A stretch of DNA of 64,000 bases, from contig JADJOV010000025.1 in the NCBI GenBank assembly GCA_016713585.1, positions 124,001 through 188,000 of the forward strand. The letters run 5' to 3'. A program made the translations under genes and the position numbers. The notes under the pieces are model-generated. The model was not told where the DNA came from. It did no database searches and was given only the letters and a program-made list of their open reading frames with translations. The stretch is from Bdellovibrionales bacterium. Its GTDB lineage: Bacteria; Bdellovibrionota; Bdellovibrionia; Bdellovibrionales; Bdellovibrionaceae. Position 1 is the first letter of the stretch; every line of letters begins with the position of its first letter. Below, in pieces: positions 1 to 8,908 of this stretch.

Positions 1-67
1 CCTCGCGATTTTGAGATGTTCCGTCTTTCTTTTTGATCCCTCGTCGTAATTGGAGTAAGTATGAGGG

Positions 68-1818
68 ATGATTTCTTTCTTTTTATCCATGAAACCTCAA
101 GCACAAACAGTGCTCTTACTCAGTTTGGTCATTGTCCTCGGCTTGCTTTTCGGTAAGGTGAAAGCCCTCGGTATAAGTCTGGGAATTGGAGGAGTCCTTT
201 TTGCGGGCCTTCTCTGCGGCCACTTTCTCGCTCTGTTGGAACCTTCGAATTCTGGAGCTACTCTTTTAAATCGAGATATCCTCGAATTTTTGCGGGAGTT
301 CGGACTCGTACTTTTTGTCTACACCATTGGCATGCAGGTTGGGCCTGGTTTTTTTGCTTCCTTCAAGAAAGACGGACTATTTCTCAACATTCTCGCGGCG
401 ACCATTGTCTTTTTGGGATTGGTAACCGCCGGCACCATCCATTTAGTCAATCCCCAAAAATTTCCTGTAGAAGTTGCGGTTGGACTGCTGGCCGGCTCAA
501 CCACAAATACTCCTGGCCTTGGCGCTGGCCAACAGGTTCTTTCAGACGTGGTCGCTAAGCGATCCCTTTCTTCAAAAACAGAAACTTCCGCCGCGGTGAT
601 CTCTGCCAAAGAGATCTCATCGATGAGTTATGCGGTCTCTTATCCTTTTGGTATTGTTGGAATCATTCTGGCAATGATTGCCATTCGTGTATTCTTTCGT
701 TTGAATCCTGTCAAATCTGCAACCAATTTCGCCCGCGCTCAAGGTTCTGAAAAATTAATGCCGATGAACATCAATCTGAAAGTTCTCGAAACCGCGGCCT
801 TGGGGCTCAGAATCTCTGAGCTGGCCAAAATTGCTGGAAGCCATGTCGTTATTTCCCGCCATCGACGCCATGATGCAGAAAGAGGTGATGTTATTGAAGT
901 GGCTCATCCAGAAACGAAATTGTTTTCTGGAGATATTATTCATGCGGTGGGCCCCAAAGATCAGATCGAGCATCTCCAAGAACTCACCGGCCCTATCACT
1001 GAGCTTGATCTTCGTAAAGTGGATTCAAAATTGGAAAGTCGGCGAATTTTGGTTTCCGACGGATCCGTCCTGGGCAAGACCATTGAAACCCTCCAAATTC
1101 AGCCCCGATATGGGGTGACAATAACACGAGTTGTGCGAGCCGGAATTGAATTCCCCCAAAGTGATGAAGTGAAGCTAAATTTCGGCGATATTCTTGTGGC
1201 CGTGGGTCCATCCGAATCGATCGATCAGGTCGCAAAATATTTGGGAGACAGCGTTCATCAATACAATCACCCCCTCTTGATTCCCATGTTTGTCGGCATC
1301 GTCTTGGGAACAATCTTGGGCTCTGTTCCAATTCCCTGGGACTTCCGGTTCCCTTAAAGTTGGGTTTGGCTGGGGGACCTTTGCTCGTCGCTCTGATTTT
1401 TAGTCGTTTTGGCAAAGTGGGAAAATTTGTATTTCACATTCCAGCTGGGGCCAATCTTTGGGTGCGAGAGTTAGGCATTGTTTTATTCCTAGCATGTGTC
1501 GGTCTTATGTCTGGGGGAAAAATCATCGAGACCTTGATCCACGGAGATGGATTGAGATGGATGTTCGCTGGGGCACTGATAACCTTTGTCCCCATCATCG
1601 TAGTGGGCTTCGGGGCCAGATATTTCTATAAAACAAATTATATGCAATTGTGTGGCCTCTTGGCTGGCTCAATGACGGATCCTCCCGCCCTCGCATTTGC
1701 AAGCGGAATTGCCCATTCCGAAGGCCCTGCAATCACTTATGCGACAGTTTATCCTCTGGTAATGCTTCTTCGAATTCTGACTTGCCAGCTCTTCGTCATC
1801 ATCTTATCTCAACTGTAG
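68..1818 (+). CDS. AspT/YidE-family transporter (frameshifted)
   Basis: Inner-membrane transporter of the aspartate:alanine exchanger / YidE family. The layout is typical: an N-terminal hydrophobic half, a cytoplasmic TrkA-C (RCK_C) pair at about residues 235-390, then a second hydrophobic half. Both halves carry the family signature, GLLAGSTTNTPGLGAG in the first and GLLAGSMTDPPALAFA in the second, marking the internal duplication. The frame breaks near 1345. The first frame ends after GSVPIPWDFRFP, while the +2 frame reads GLPVPLKLGLAGGPLLVA, the expected continuation, so one missing base near CCCTGGG restores a protein of about 583 residues. ATG at 68 is taken as start; MKPQAQ at 89 is an alternative. 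The substrate cannot be told from sequence. Confidence 0.85.
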
Positions 1819-2288
1819 CGGCAACACGCCTACGTTCGCGAGACTGGTCGCATCGCAATGACATGAACAGGAGCTGAGTGACGCGTTATCTGTCTTACAA
1901 CCCACCGAACTTTAGCGGGATGGAACTGTTCAACGTTTTGAATATTGTTATGAGATTATCTGGAAGCTTGCCCAGTCGTTTTTGCCCCTGGCTACCAATC
2001 TTTTTTCTATACTCAAAGACGAAAATCATGAATGAGCCCGCGTATCTTCCGCAAATTAGGAGTGAGAAGAAACTGTGGTTTGAGAAAGGATCAGTTGATA
2101 ATTTTCCCATTTTCAAAGAGAAAATTTGAAATATGAGAAGCGCAAATAGTAACGTCAATGTCCGCATCGTCGGATATTGACGTTACTATTACGCATTTCT
2201 TTAGCGCAAAACCCTGGCTTGATCTTAGCATTCAGTGGACTGAATCAAATCAATTCAAAACCATGCTAACTAAAAACAGGAGAAAAAA
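1819..2288. other. Intergenic region
   Basis: 470 bases between the transporter and the collagen-like lipoprotein. An open frame at 1878-2129 has no family resemblance and no clear ribosome site, so it is not called. The only clear structure is the hairpin at 2145-2190. AGGAG at 2277-2281 serves the downstream gene. Confidence 0.6.
2145..2190. repeat. 20-bp inverted repeat (hairpin)
   Basis: Arms 2145-2164 and 2171-2190 are complementary over 20 bases with one G/T-type mismatch, around a 6-base loop. It is not followed by a T-run on either strand, so it is not a standard intrinsic terminator. It could be a strong RNA hairpin protecting the transporter transcript, or a protein-binding site. 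Similar long but sequence-unrelated palindromes occur at 31532 and 42837. Confidence 0.8.
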
Positions 2289-3389
2289 ATGAAACAGACT
2301 TTTGCGGAATTTAAATATTTCAGTGTCATCTTAGCCCTCAGCCTGAGTGTCGGCTGCGTTAAGCTACAGAAATCCGGCAGCGAAACCCAAGCCTCTCCCA
2401 CGCCAAACCCACCTCAGAGTGAAAGCACGAACCCTCCAGGCAGCCCAGACACTAATCAAAGCTCAACTCGAGCCGAACCATTAAGCACTGGTCAGGCAGC
2501 ACCTGCGCCATTGGAACCTCAGCCAGAAACCAGTTTGGTGATCGAGGGAAATATGGTCTTGGATGTTACAAAAATAATGCAGCTAGGGGCTCGCTTTAAC
2601 AAGAATAATGGAAACGATGTTTATACCATTCGAATCGACAACCTCATATTCAAGGATCATGCGGTATTGAAGACCGAGGGTCTCAACTTAGAAATAGAAT
2701 CCAAGCGCCTTCTCGTGGATGGGAAGGCTCAATTAGTAACATTTGCAACTCATGACAAAGCAGACATCAATAAGCCCGGACGATCCGGGGGACTTGTCGT
2801 CATCCGCACTCAGATGGCCGAGGGACAACTGGATTTCTTTCTCAATGGTGAAAATGGCGGCGATGGACTTGCCGGGGCCGCTCCAGGTCCAGAAAAAAAT
2901 GGCTCCAACGGTGCAAATGGAACTGATGGACTTGTCGACCTTATACCAGTCCAAAAATGGGGGCTCGATGGGAGAGTGTTCTTCATGGAGGAACCTGAGT
3001 GCAAAACACATCCAACGAGAGGGGCCATGGGGGCTTCGGGACTTCAGGGCAACCAAGGCATGAATGGAAAAGCTGGTGGGAACACGGCTGAGTTGATCTT
3101 TCGAGTCCTTGATAAACAAAATTTTAGTTTTTATATCATCGAACAAAATCCAGGCTTGGGTGGCCAAGGTGGAGCAGGCGGTGCAGGTGGACAACCTGGG
3201 GTTCAAGGAGAAAGCGGGATCGTTTTGACCTCAGAGGCCTATAAAAAATCGTATTGGCCACAAGTGAAGCCCTTAACCGATGACTTTTGTTCCACTTTGA
3301 CAGTCGCTCAGACCAAGCCTTCTGCTGGGCCACAAGGTCCTCAAGGAAACACTGGACCCACGGGTGAAATTAAGAAAAACTCACTATAA
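2289..3389 (+). CDS. Collagen-like repeat lipoprotein
   Basis: Predicted lipoprotein of 366 residues. A lipoprotein signal peptide ends in the lipobox LSVGC (Cys about residue 23), followed by a Pro/Ser/Thr-rich linker to about residue 80. The rest includes interrupted Gly-X-Y runs such as GENGGDGLAGAAPG, GASGLQGNQGMNGKAGG, GLGGQGGAGGAGGQPG and GPQGPQGNTGPTGE, resembling bacterial collagen-like segments. AGGAG lies 7 bases before the ATG. The protein is probably anchored to the outer membrane and may face the surface. No enzymatic domain is recognised. The next gene encodes a barrel-like protein, and the two may be co-transcribed. Confidence 0.8.
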   Translation: MKQTFAEFKYFSVILALSLSVGCVKLQKSGSETQASPTPNPPQSESTNPPGSPDTNQSSTRAEPLSTGQAAPAPLEPQPETSLVIEGNMVLDVTKIMQLGARFNKNNGNDVYTIRIDNLIFKDHAVLKTEGLNLEIESKRLLVDGKAQLVTFATHDKADINKPGRSGGLVVIRTQMAEGQLDFFLNGENGGDGLAGAAPGPEKNGSNGANGTDGLVDLIPVQKWGLDGRVFFMEEPECKTHPTRGAMGASGLQGNQGMNGKAGGNTAELIFRVLDKQNFSFYIIEQNPGLGGQGGAGGAGGQPGVQGESGIVLTSEAYKKSYWPQVKPLTDDFCSTLTVAQTKPSAGPQGPQGNTGPTGEIKKNSL

Positions 3390-3434
3390 GCATATTGTTG
3401 TTTATCGAACGTCCTGGAATGATTAAATTCTTTT

Positions 3435-3478
3435 GTGCCCAAATTAGCAGGAGTGTTATCATAACTGCTGATGGGCAC
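3435..3478 (+). promoter_or_regulatory. Hairpin enclosing RBS and start codon
   Basis: GTGCCC (3435-3440) pairs with GGGCAC (3473-3478), and AGCAG (3446-3450) pairs with CTGCT (3465-3469). The loop contains GGAG, and the ATG at 3471 of the next gene lies at the edge of the 3' arm. A run of seven T follows at once. It could act as an intrinsic terminator for the lipoprotein gene, or as a structure limiting translation of the barrel gene. Confidence 0.45.
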
Positions 3479-4088
3479 TTTTTTTGGTTTTCTTTTCTTA
3501 ACTCTCTTAGTCAGCAGCCAGGCCTTTGGTCTTGAAGCGACGCTGGGAATTGGCGAATTTTACTCGCAGGTCAAGGTTGAAGACTTGGCCAACGGAACTT
3601 CGGCCGAGTATGCGGGACTGGGCTATCTTGGAGAGCTTCGTATACGCCTCGGCAGTGGAGGAGGACCTGGCACCGGAACATCATCCTTCGTTGCAAAACC
3701 AGATATTTTCTTGTACGGGGCATACTTCTCTCAGCCCAATTCAGCCAGTGTTGGATCTCTTCGAAAAAGCAGCGTGTCTGGAGCTGGAATTGATTTTCGC
3801 TTTGAGTATTTGTTTTTGGGGGGACAGGCTCAAACCAATGCCTCTTCGATTGATACGACAACGGGAACAACAACCAATTCATATACTTCCTTTGGAGTTC
3901 GTGCAGGCCTTAACTTCCCATTTGGTGTTGGCTCTCCATTTGTCGTCCAGGTGGGATTTGTACAGAATCTGGGTCGAGGAACCTCGGCCTCACTCTCGAC
4001 AGGGGCAAGCATTAACACGGAGACAGGCGTCTTTCTTATGATTCAGAGTCGTTTATTTCAAACTAACGCTGGCGCTGGGGGAAGATAG
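3471..4088 (+). CDS. Putative outer-membrane beta-barrel protein
   Basis: 205 residues with a clear Sec signal peptide (MGTFFGFLFLTLLVSSQAFG). The mature part alternates hydrophobic and polar residues and is rich in Gly, Ser, Thr and aromatics, as expected of a small outer-membrane barrel. Segments such as SYTSFGVRAGLNFPFG and FVVQVGFVQNLGRG look like barrel strands. The specific family is not recognised. Its start codon sits inside a predicted hairpin. It converges on the long lipoprotein gene, with only four bases between the stops. Confidence 0.65.
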   Translation: MGTFFGFLFLTLLVSSQAFGLEATLGIGEFYSQVKVEDLANGTSAEYAGLGYLGELRIRLGSGGGPGTGTSSFVAKPDIFLYGAYFSQPNSASVGSLRKSSVSGAGIDFRFEYLFLGGQAQTNASSIDTTTGTTTNSYTSFGVRAGLNFPFGVGSPFVVQVGFVQNLGRGTSASLSTGASINTETGVFLMIQSRLFQTNAGAGGR

Positions 4089-4092
4089 GCCG

Positions 4093-6999
4093 CTAGTCGG
4101 GCTCTCTTGAAAAATATTTAATCCAATTTTCGAATCCTCGAAAAAAGAGCATGGGTTGACTGCCAGAATTCAGAAGTAAAACTCCATGATGTCCGGTATA
4201 TGTTGAGCCCACATTGAGTGGACTGGTCTCGATTGCTTCATCAGTGGCGGACCACCCGCCCGAAGTTCCTGCAGATTTTGAAGCTATAAATATCCCCATG
4301 TCTCCCGCACTATGAAATGAGACAGTTATCTTTCCAGTCGAATCGACAACAATTCCGGGGCGACTTGCAATTGAAGTCACTGTTCCCACTAGGTAATTTA
4401 GACGCTCGCCTGAAAAGGCAGTAGCCCCCGTCACAGCACAGGTTATTATATCACCACCACTTGGACATGTAACAACTCTGAGCGCGCCAACACCTGAATC
4501 ATAATGGGCAATATAGGGCAAATCCGCTGATGTGAGGTAAAAATCAATTCCCTCTCCACGAACACTGAAACCCTGGCTATCAGTGTCTATTGTTAGACAT
4601 GTCCAAGTATAGGTCAAAGATGATTGGGATTCCTGTGCATATGCAAGCTTAAGCGATTTAACCCCAGAGGAAACTCCCTGATAAACAATCACAGGTTTAC
4701 CCGCAGAGGTCCATTTGAAATTGGCATAGAGTCCTGTCGTAGAGCTAACTGCCGGGTTGCAGCCAGTGCCCGTCGAGCCGGGGCCATCGACAACATATCT
4801 AAGCCATGCTCCATTTTTTGCTCGTTTTGCAAATTTAAGACGCTGACCGGTGGTCCCGCCTGCTGAAAAATCATAGTAAGCAACACCAATAGTATCTTGA
4901 GACGTCACTGATATGGATGTGTACTGACCGACATTTTTTGTATTAGCTGCGGAGCCATCCACTCGATCCAAATCAAAGGACACTCCACCATTGCTAGAGC
5001 GAGCCACCATTAAATATCCCGCATTTGCAGCCACGCCTTGGTCCAAAAAGGCAATTGCCGGATTGCTACTAGAATCATAAGCCAATGAAGGATGCAGACC
5101 ATTCATAAAAGCTCCGGTCCCACCAATAGCATTGGACACTATTTTTTCGCCGAAGACGGGATTCAAAACTGAAGCCCCACCACGAATACCATGATAGAGG
5201 TGGGAGTTCGGCCCTGCGGTTCCTGGCTCTTGATAGAAGTAAACATATCCAACATTTCCGTTTGGAGCGATCGCTGCATCCAACATCGGTACCGCCGTCG
5301 ACTGAGAAACAAAATTTGTTTGATCGATCGCCCAATTGTTCACTATGCCATTTGTGGAATCAATGTCCGAAGGGTAGGCTCCGAAGACCTTAATATCTTG
5401 CCCCACAACTCCGGCAGCAGCAGCAGTCAAGGCCCCATAACTGCCCCAGAGTGCTCCATTGGTAGAGTCAAATGCGAAGCCCCCGCCAACCGTGTTGGTT
5501 GTTGCTTCGACAGTCACTTGATCTGGATTTGTATTCCAATTCGCCCCGAGAGATGAAGTGAGTTTGTTTAAAACTAAGCTTGTTCCTGTTGCAGCGACGA
5601 GCGAAGCCAAATACAAATTAGTCCCATCTGCAGCCACTCTTAATCCCAGAGTCCCTTGGGCAGCATTTGGATAAGCCCGGACAGTGGACCATGCAGAGGC
5701 CGAGAGGCCACTCGAACAAGCCTGCGGTGACAAGCTACTTAGGACACCGGTTGCAATGACCGCGGGCGCTGTCAATGAAGGCAAAGCTGAAAAATAACTC
5801 AAGAAAATATTCCCGGTCACTGGATCAATAGCGATATCGCTCCGGTTAGCTTGATTGACTGCTGCTGATGATGAGGCCGGAGTCGTGGAAACACAGGGAC
5901 CCGAGCACCCCGCTGTGAAATCAAGACCTTGCCAGGTAGCACAAGATCCATCTGCATTAGCCGTTGCACATTTGAGTAAAAACCCTTGAGTGGATGCAGA
6001 TGGTGTATTGTCAGTTGTTGCCAGGCTTATAAGAATTCCAGTGGCATCGGCAGAAGTTCCACCAGAATTATACTTGCACCAAACGGCTCCTGTTTGATGG
6101 ACACCAATGCCGGCTGCATAGGTCGGCGCTCCACTGACGAAAGCTAGAGTGCTTGGCGCGCTCGACGAAACAACGGTCGGGGTGATCCATGTTCCATCAG
6201 ATTTTCTCATCGTATATAGATATACGCTATTGTTCGCTGTAGCTGCATAGACTCCAAAGACTAAATGAATCCGATTGGAGTCATCGACAAGCAGACGGAG
6301 CCCTTTGATTGGGTACTCAAGAGTTGCAAGCTGGGGACCGACGGATCCGACTGTCGCGTTTAAGATCTGAGCTCCCGTCACTGCAGTTTCTATCACCCAA
6401 ACGCCAATTGAATTTCTGACTGCCAAACGAACAGATTTCCCAGTGGTCGAAGATGAAGCTCCCCCTGTTCCGTAGACATAGGCAATGACAGGTGTTGAAA
6501 CTCCGCTTGTGACCAAATGTTTGATGTCATAAATTTGGAAGGGGCTGGTAGGCACTGCTACATTTGGCGCTCCAATGCAAGCTGCCGACGTTGCCCCGCC
6601 TCCGCAAGTATTTGTCGGAAGTGTGATCGGCGCATTCGAATCGACGACTTCAACCACCCAGGCTCCAGTTGAAGTCATATGTCCATACTTCAACGCCCCG
6701 ACCACTGGCGAAATGACCGCCGTGCGATCATAATACACAACATCGGGGGTATGACTAATTGGATCAATATTCAGTTCTGACCACGAACCAGTCGAGCCAT
6801 TGAAATTAAGCCCAGCCGCAGTTGTTACAATCTTTTTTACATCAGTGTAGGTCGGCGTCGGAGTTGGAGCCGGTGTTGGAGTTGGGGCTACAACTGACGA
6901 CGAACTCGAACCACTGCTGCAACCGCTTAGGGTTAAAGCCTGTGTCAAAACGAACATTACATAAATTGAAAACCAAGTCTTATTAGGGCCCATGTCCAA
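4093..6999 (-). CDS. Large secreted lipoprotein, repeat-containing
   Basis: 968 residues, intact despite its length. The signal peptide ends in lipobox LSGC (Cys about residue 27), followed by a Ser run and a Pro-Thr linker. The body holds repeated segments of similar character, for example DPISHTPDVVYYDR, DPVTGNIFLSYFS, DSSSNPAIAFLDQG and DSTGKITVSFHS, spaced as in sialidase/BNR-like beta-propeller proteins. No catalytic Asp-box array could be confirmed by eye, so an enzymatic role is not claimed. It is probably a surface or periplasmic-face protein with one or two propellers. The gene lies just downstream of the ThiF-like gene on the same strand, but no functional link is evident. Confidence 0.75.
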   Translation of the reverse strand: MDMGPNKTWFSIYVMFVLTQALTLSGCSSGSSSSSVVAPTPTPAPTPTPTYTDVKKIVTTAAGLNFNGSTGSWSELNIDPISHTPDVVYYDRTAVISPVVGALKYGHMTSTGAWVVEVVDSNAPITLPTNTCGGGATSAACIGAPNVAVPTSPFQIYDIKHLVTSGVSTPVIAYVYGTGGASSSTTGKSVRLAVRNSIGVWVIETAVTGAQILNATVGSVGPQLATLEYPIKGLRLLVDDSNRIHLVFGVYAATANNSVYLYTMRKSDGTWITPTVVSSSAPSTLAFVSGAPTYAAGIGVHQTGAVWCKYNSGGTSADATGILISLATTDNTPSASTQGFLLKCATANADGSCATWQGLDFTAGCSGPCVSTTPASSSAAVNQANRSDIAIDPVTGNIFLSYFSALPSLTAPAVIATGVLSSLSPQACSSGLSASAWSTVRAYPNAAQGTLGLRVAADGTNLYLASLVAATGTSLVLNKLTSSLGANWNTNPDQVTVEATTNTVGGGFAFDSTNGALWGSYGALTAAAAGVVGQDIKVFGAYPSDIDSTNGIVNNWAIDQTNFVSQSTAVPMLDAAIAPNGNVGYVYFYQEPGTAGPNSHLYHGIRGGASVLNPVFGEKIVSNAIGGTGAFMNGLHPSLAYDSSSNPAIAFLDQGVAANAGYLMVARSSNGGVSFDLDRVDGSAANTKNVGQYTSISVTSQDTIGVAYYDFSAGGTTGQRLKFAKRAKNGAWLRYVVDGPGSTGTGCNPAVSSTTGLYANFKWTSAGKPVIVYQGVSSGVKSLKLAYAQESQSSLTYTWTCLTIDTDSQGFSVRGEGIDFYLTSADLPYIAHYDSGVGALRVVTCPSGGDIITCAVTGATAFSGERLNYLVGTVTSIASRPGIVVDSTGKITVSFHSAGDMGIFIASKSAGTSGGWSATDEAIETSPLNVGSTYTGHHGVLLLNSGSQPMLFFRGFENWIKYFSREPD

Positions 7000-7013
7000 G
7001 ATAACGGCATAAT

Positions 7014-7949
7014 CTAGGATTGTCTTAAGCTTTTTTTTTGCGAAGCAGGACCCTTCTGACTTAAATACTCAAGTAGTTTCACTTTGAGGTTGAAAATTGG
7101 GTTTGAACCACCGAAGGGCATCCACGTCCTTCGTGTGCAATAGGAATAGCTATCGAAATGTAGACCCCTTGGTGCGCAAATCACTGGTCCTCGATCGAGT
7201 AGGATCTTCAAGACCTCAGTCCCGGCGACCCCTGCTGCCAAGTAACACCCCATGGAAGTTGACGGCGCAGACTTATTCGACAAATCAAACCTCTGACGAA
7301 CGACTAGCGATTTCATATGAATAAACGATGGTGTCATACCGCAGACAAAGCGAAAAATCTTTTGAACATCTGTTTGAGAATCATCAAAGCCAAAGAATTT
7401 TTCGAACGACATTTTCTTCGGCATAAAGTTCATCAATGCGGCTCCCATTCCAACGGGCGCAACAGTGATTGCCGGAATTCCTCGCTCATGGCACCCTTGA
7501 AACACAGCTCGTCTCACATCTAAAACAAACGCATCTAGGCCATCCACATAGATATCCACATCCTTTAAAAAGGCGTCGATATTTTTCGCATTCACTCCCT
7601 CTGGAAAAGCCGAAATTTTAGCTTCAGGATTGATAGCAAGAACCCGATCGCTCATCACTGAAAGCTTTCGCTGGCCAAGGGTTGACATATCACAACCGGA
7701 TTGCCTGTTCATATTATGAACTTCGAACTCGTCAAAATCTGCCAAATGAAAACTTCCGACTCCTAGCCGCGCAAGATTCACTGCATGGTGTCCACCAACA
7801 CCACCCATTCCAGCAATCGCGACTTTTTTCCCACGTAAAAGTTGCTGTTCTTCGATTGTGGCCCAGCCAATATTTCGACTAAAGGCCCGTTCGTAATTGA
7901 ACGCCATTTTTCGCTCGCAACTTTCTTCTGGCATATCTAGTGACCTCAT
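7014..7949 (-). CDS. ThiF/MoeB-type E1-like adenylyltransferase
   Basis: 311-residue member of the ThiF/MoeB/E1 superfamily, which adenylates a C-terminal carboxylate of a partner protein or small molecule. The nucleotide-binding glycine loop GMGGVGGHHA is at about residue 46, an acidic ribose-binding segment (LADFDEFEVHNMNRQ) follows, and the Asn-x-x-Arg motif is present. The paired CxxC zinc site of MoeB/ThiF is not visible, and no ubiquitin-like partner is encoded nearby, so the substrate is unknown. Translation may begin at the first Met or at MAFNYERAF, 14 residues in. The gene lies between the AraC regulator and the large lipoprotein on the same strand. Confidence 0.8.
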   Translation of the reverse strand: MRSLDMPEESCERKMAFNYERAFSRNIGWATIEEQQLLRGKKVAIAGMGGVGGHHAVNLARLGVGSFHLADFDEFEVHNMNRQSGCDMSTLGQRKLSVMSDRVLAINPEAKISAFPEGVNAKNIDAFLKDVDIYVDGLDAFVLDVRRAVFQGCHERGIPAITVAPVGMGAALMNFMPKKMSFEKFFGFDDSQTDVQKIFRFVCGMTPSFIHMKSLVVRQRFDLSNKSAPSTSMGCYLAAGVAGTEVLKILLDRGPVICAPRGLHFDSYSYCTRRTWMPFGGSNPIFNLKVKLLEYLSQKGPASQKKSLRQS

Positions 7950-7981
7950 TTTTTAAGACTATATCAGAGGCCCCAAATACA

Positions 7982-8854
7982 CTAGCGATCTAGACTTTTT
8001 TTACATGAATTATATTGGCTAGGAACGGATTTCATTTGCTTTCTGAATTGCTTGTTGAACCGGCTGATGTCGACAAAACCGACGTCAAAGCAGGCCTCTG
8101 TTGACCGCTCGCCTTTCAGTAAAAGCAAACTCATTGCCTCAAAAATGCGCATTTTGTTCCTGTAGGCAATCGGTGAAATATCAAAACACCGACGAAAGGC
8201 TCGGGTCATCGCGCTATGAGAAACCCTCAGCTCATCTGCAAAATCTTGAAAAGACTTGTTAGATGAAAAATCCCGGTCAATCTTTTCCTTCAGTCGAAGC
8301 GCCAATGGATTCGATTGCTCAATTTTATCAATTGAACAATCGAAGGAGGCTCCTCGGACATGGGCAAATAGCTCCGTCGGTGTCTCGAAACGCTTCGGCG
8401 GAATACCAAACAAAGCCGTTGGTTGCTTTGGCAAATCAGAAGGGACTGCAGCTGTTGAAAGGTAAGACGACCAAACTAGCTGACCAGCTCCAAGTCGCCA
8501 GTCAACCAAACTTAACGGAGGAATCCACAGACTGTGGGGACCACATAGTGGGGTTGTTTCACCCAGTCGATGGACACCAGCCTGCCCGGGAACAAAATCG
8601 CAAATAGCTAAGCACCAGAATCTACCAAAAACGTCGAGGTCAGCCGTTGGACCTGAAAAGGAATGCTTTCGATCAAAATAAATAAAATCATCGGAAATCA
8701 ATTGATAGTCAGAAACATAACTAGAAGCAGAGAGTTTAAATTGAGCAATTGTGCTTTTTTTGACCAAGTTTTTTTCACTCCAAAATTCAAATATCGTAAA
8801 ACCAAATACTATGTTCACAATTTTGCAAATGCAGCTCAATAAGTGGGAGTCCAA
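7982..8854 (-). CDS. AraC-family transcriptional regulator
   Basis: 290 residues. The C-terminal 95 or so form an AraC/XylS double helix-turn-helix: FQDFADELRVSHSAMTRAF is the first helix pair and EACFDVGFVDISRFNKQF the conserved second motif. The N-terminal 180 residues are not closely recognisable but probably bind a ligand or dimerise. The gene is divergent from the FeeM-like/PilZ gene with only 54 bases between starts, where a short inverted repeat (GCCCAA/TTGGGC, 8880-8893) lies, so control of that neighbour is possible. The hydrophobic first 20 residues suggest the true start could be further in. Confidence 0.8.
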   Translation of the reverse strand: MDSHLLSCICKIVNIVFGFTIFEFWSEKNLVKKSTIAQFKLSASSYVSDYQLISDDFIYFDRKHSFSGPTADLDVFGRFWCLAICDFVPGQAGVHRLGETTPLCGPHSLWIPPLSLVDWRLGAGQLVWSSYLSTAAVPSDLPKQPTALFGIPPKRFETPTELFAHVRGASFDCSIDKIEQSNPLALRLKEKIDRDFSSNKSFQDFADELRVSHSAMTRAFRRCFDISPIAYRNKMRIFEAMSLLLLKGERSTEACFDVGFVDISRFNKQFRKQMKSVPSQYNSCKKSLDR

Positions 8855-8908
8855 AGTCTAGATCAAAAAACGCCTAGAGCCCAACCTTGGGCCTGACGAC
8901 AGAGCAGC

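Noticed and set aside
1878..2129. 83-codon open frame after the transporter
   Set aside because: No recognised family, no ribosome site, and composition unlike nearby genes.
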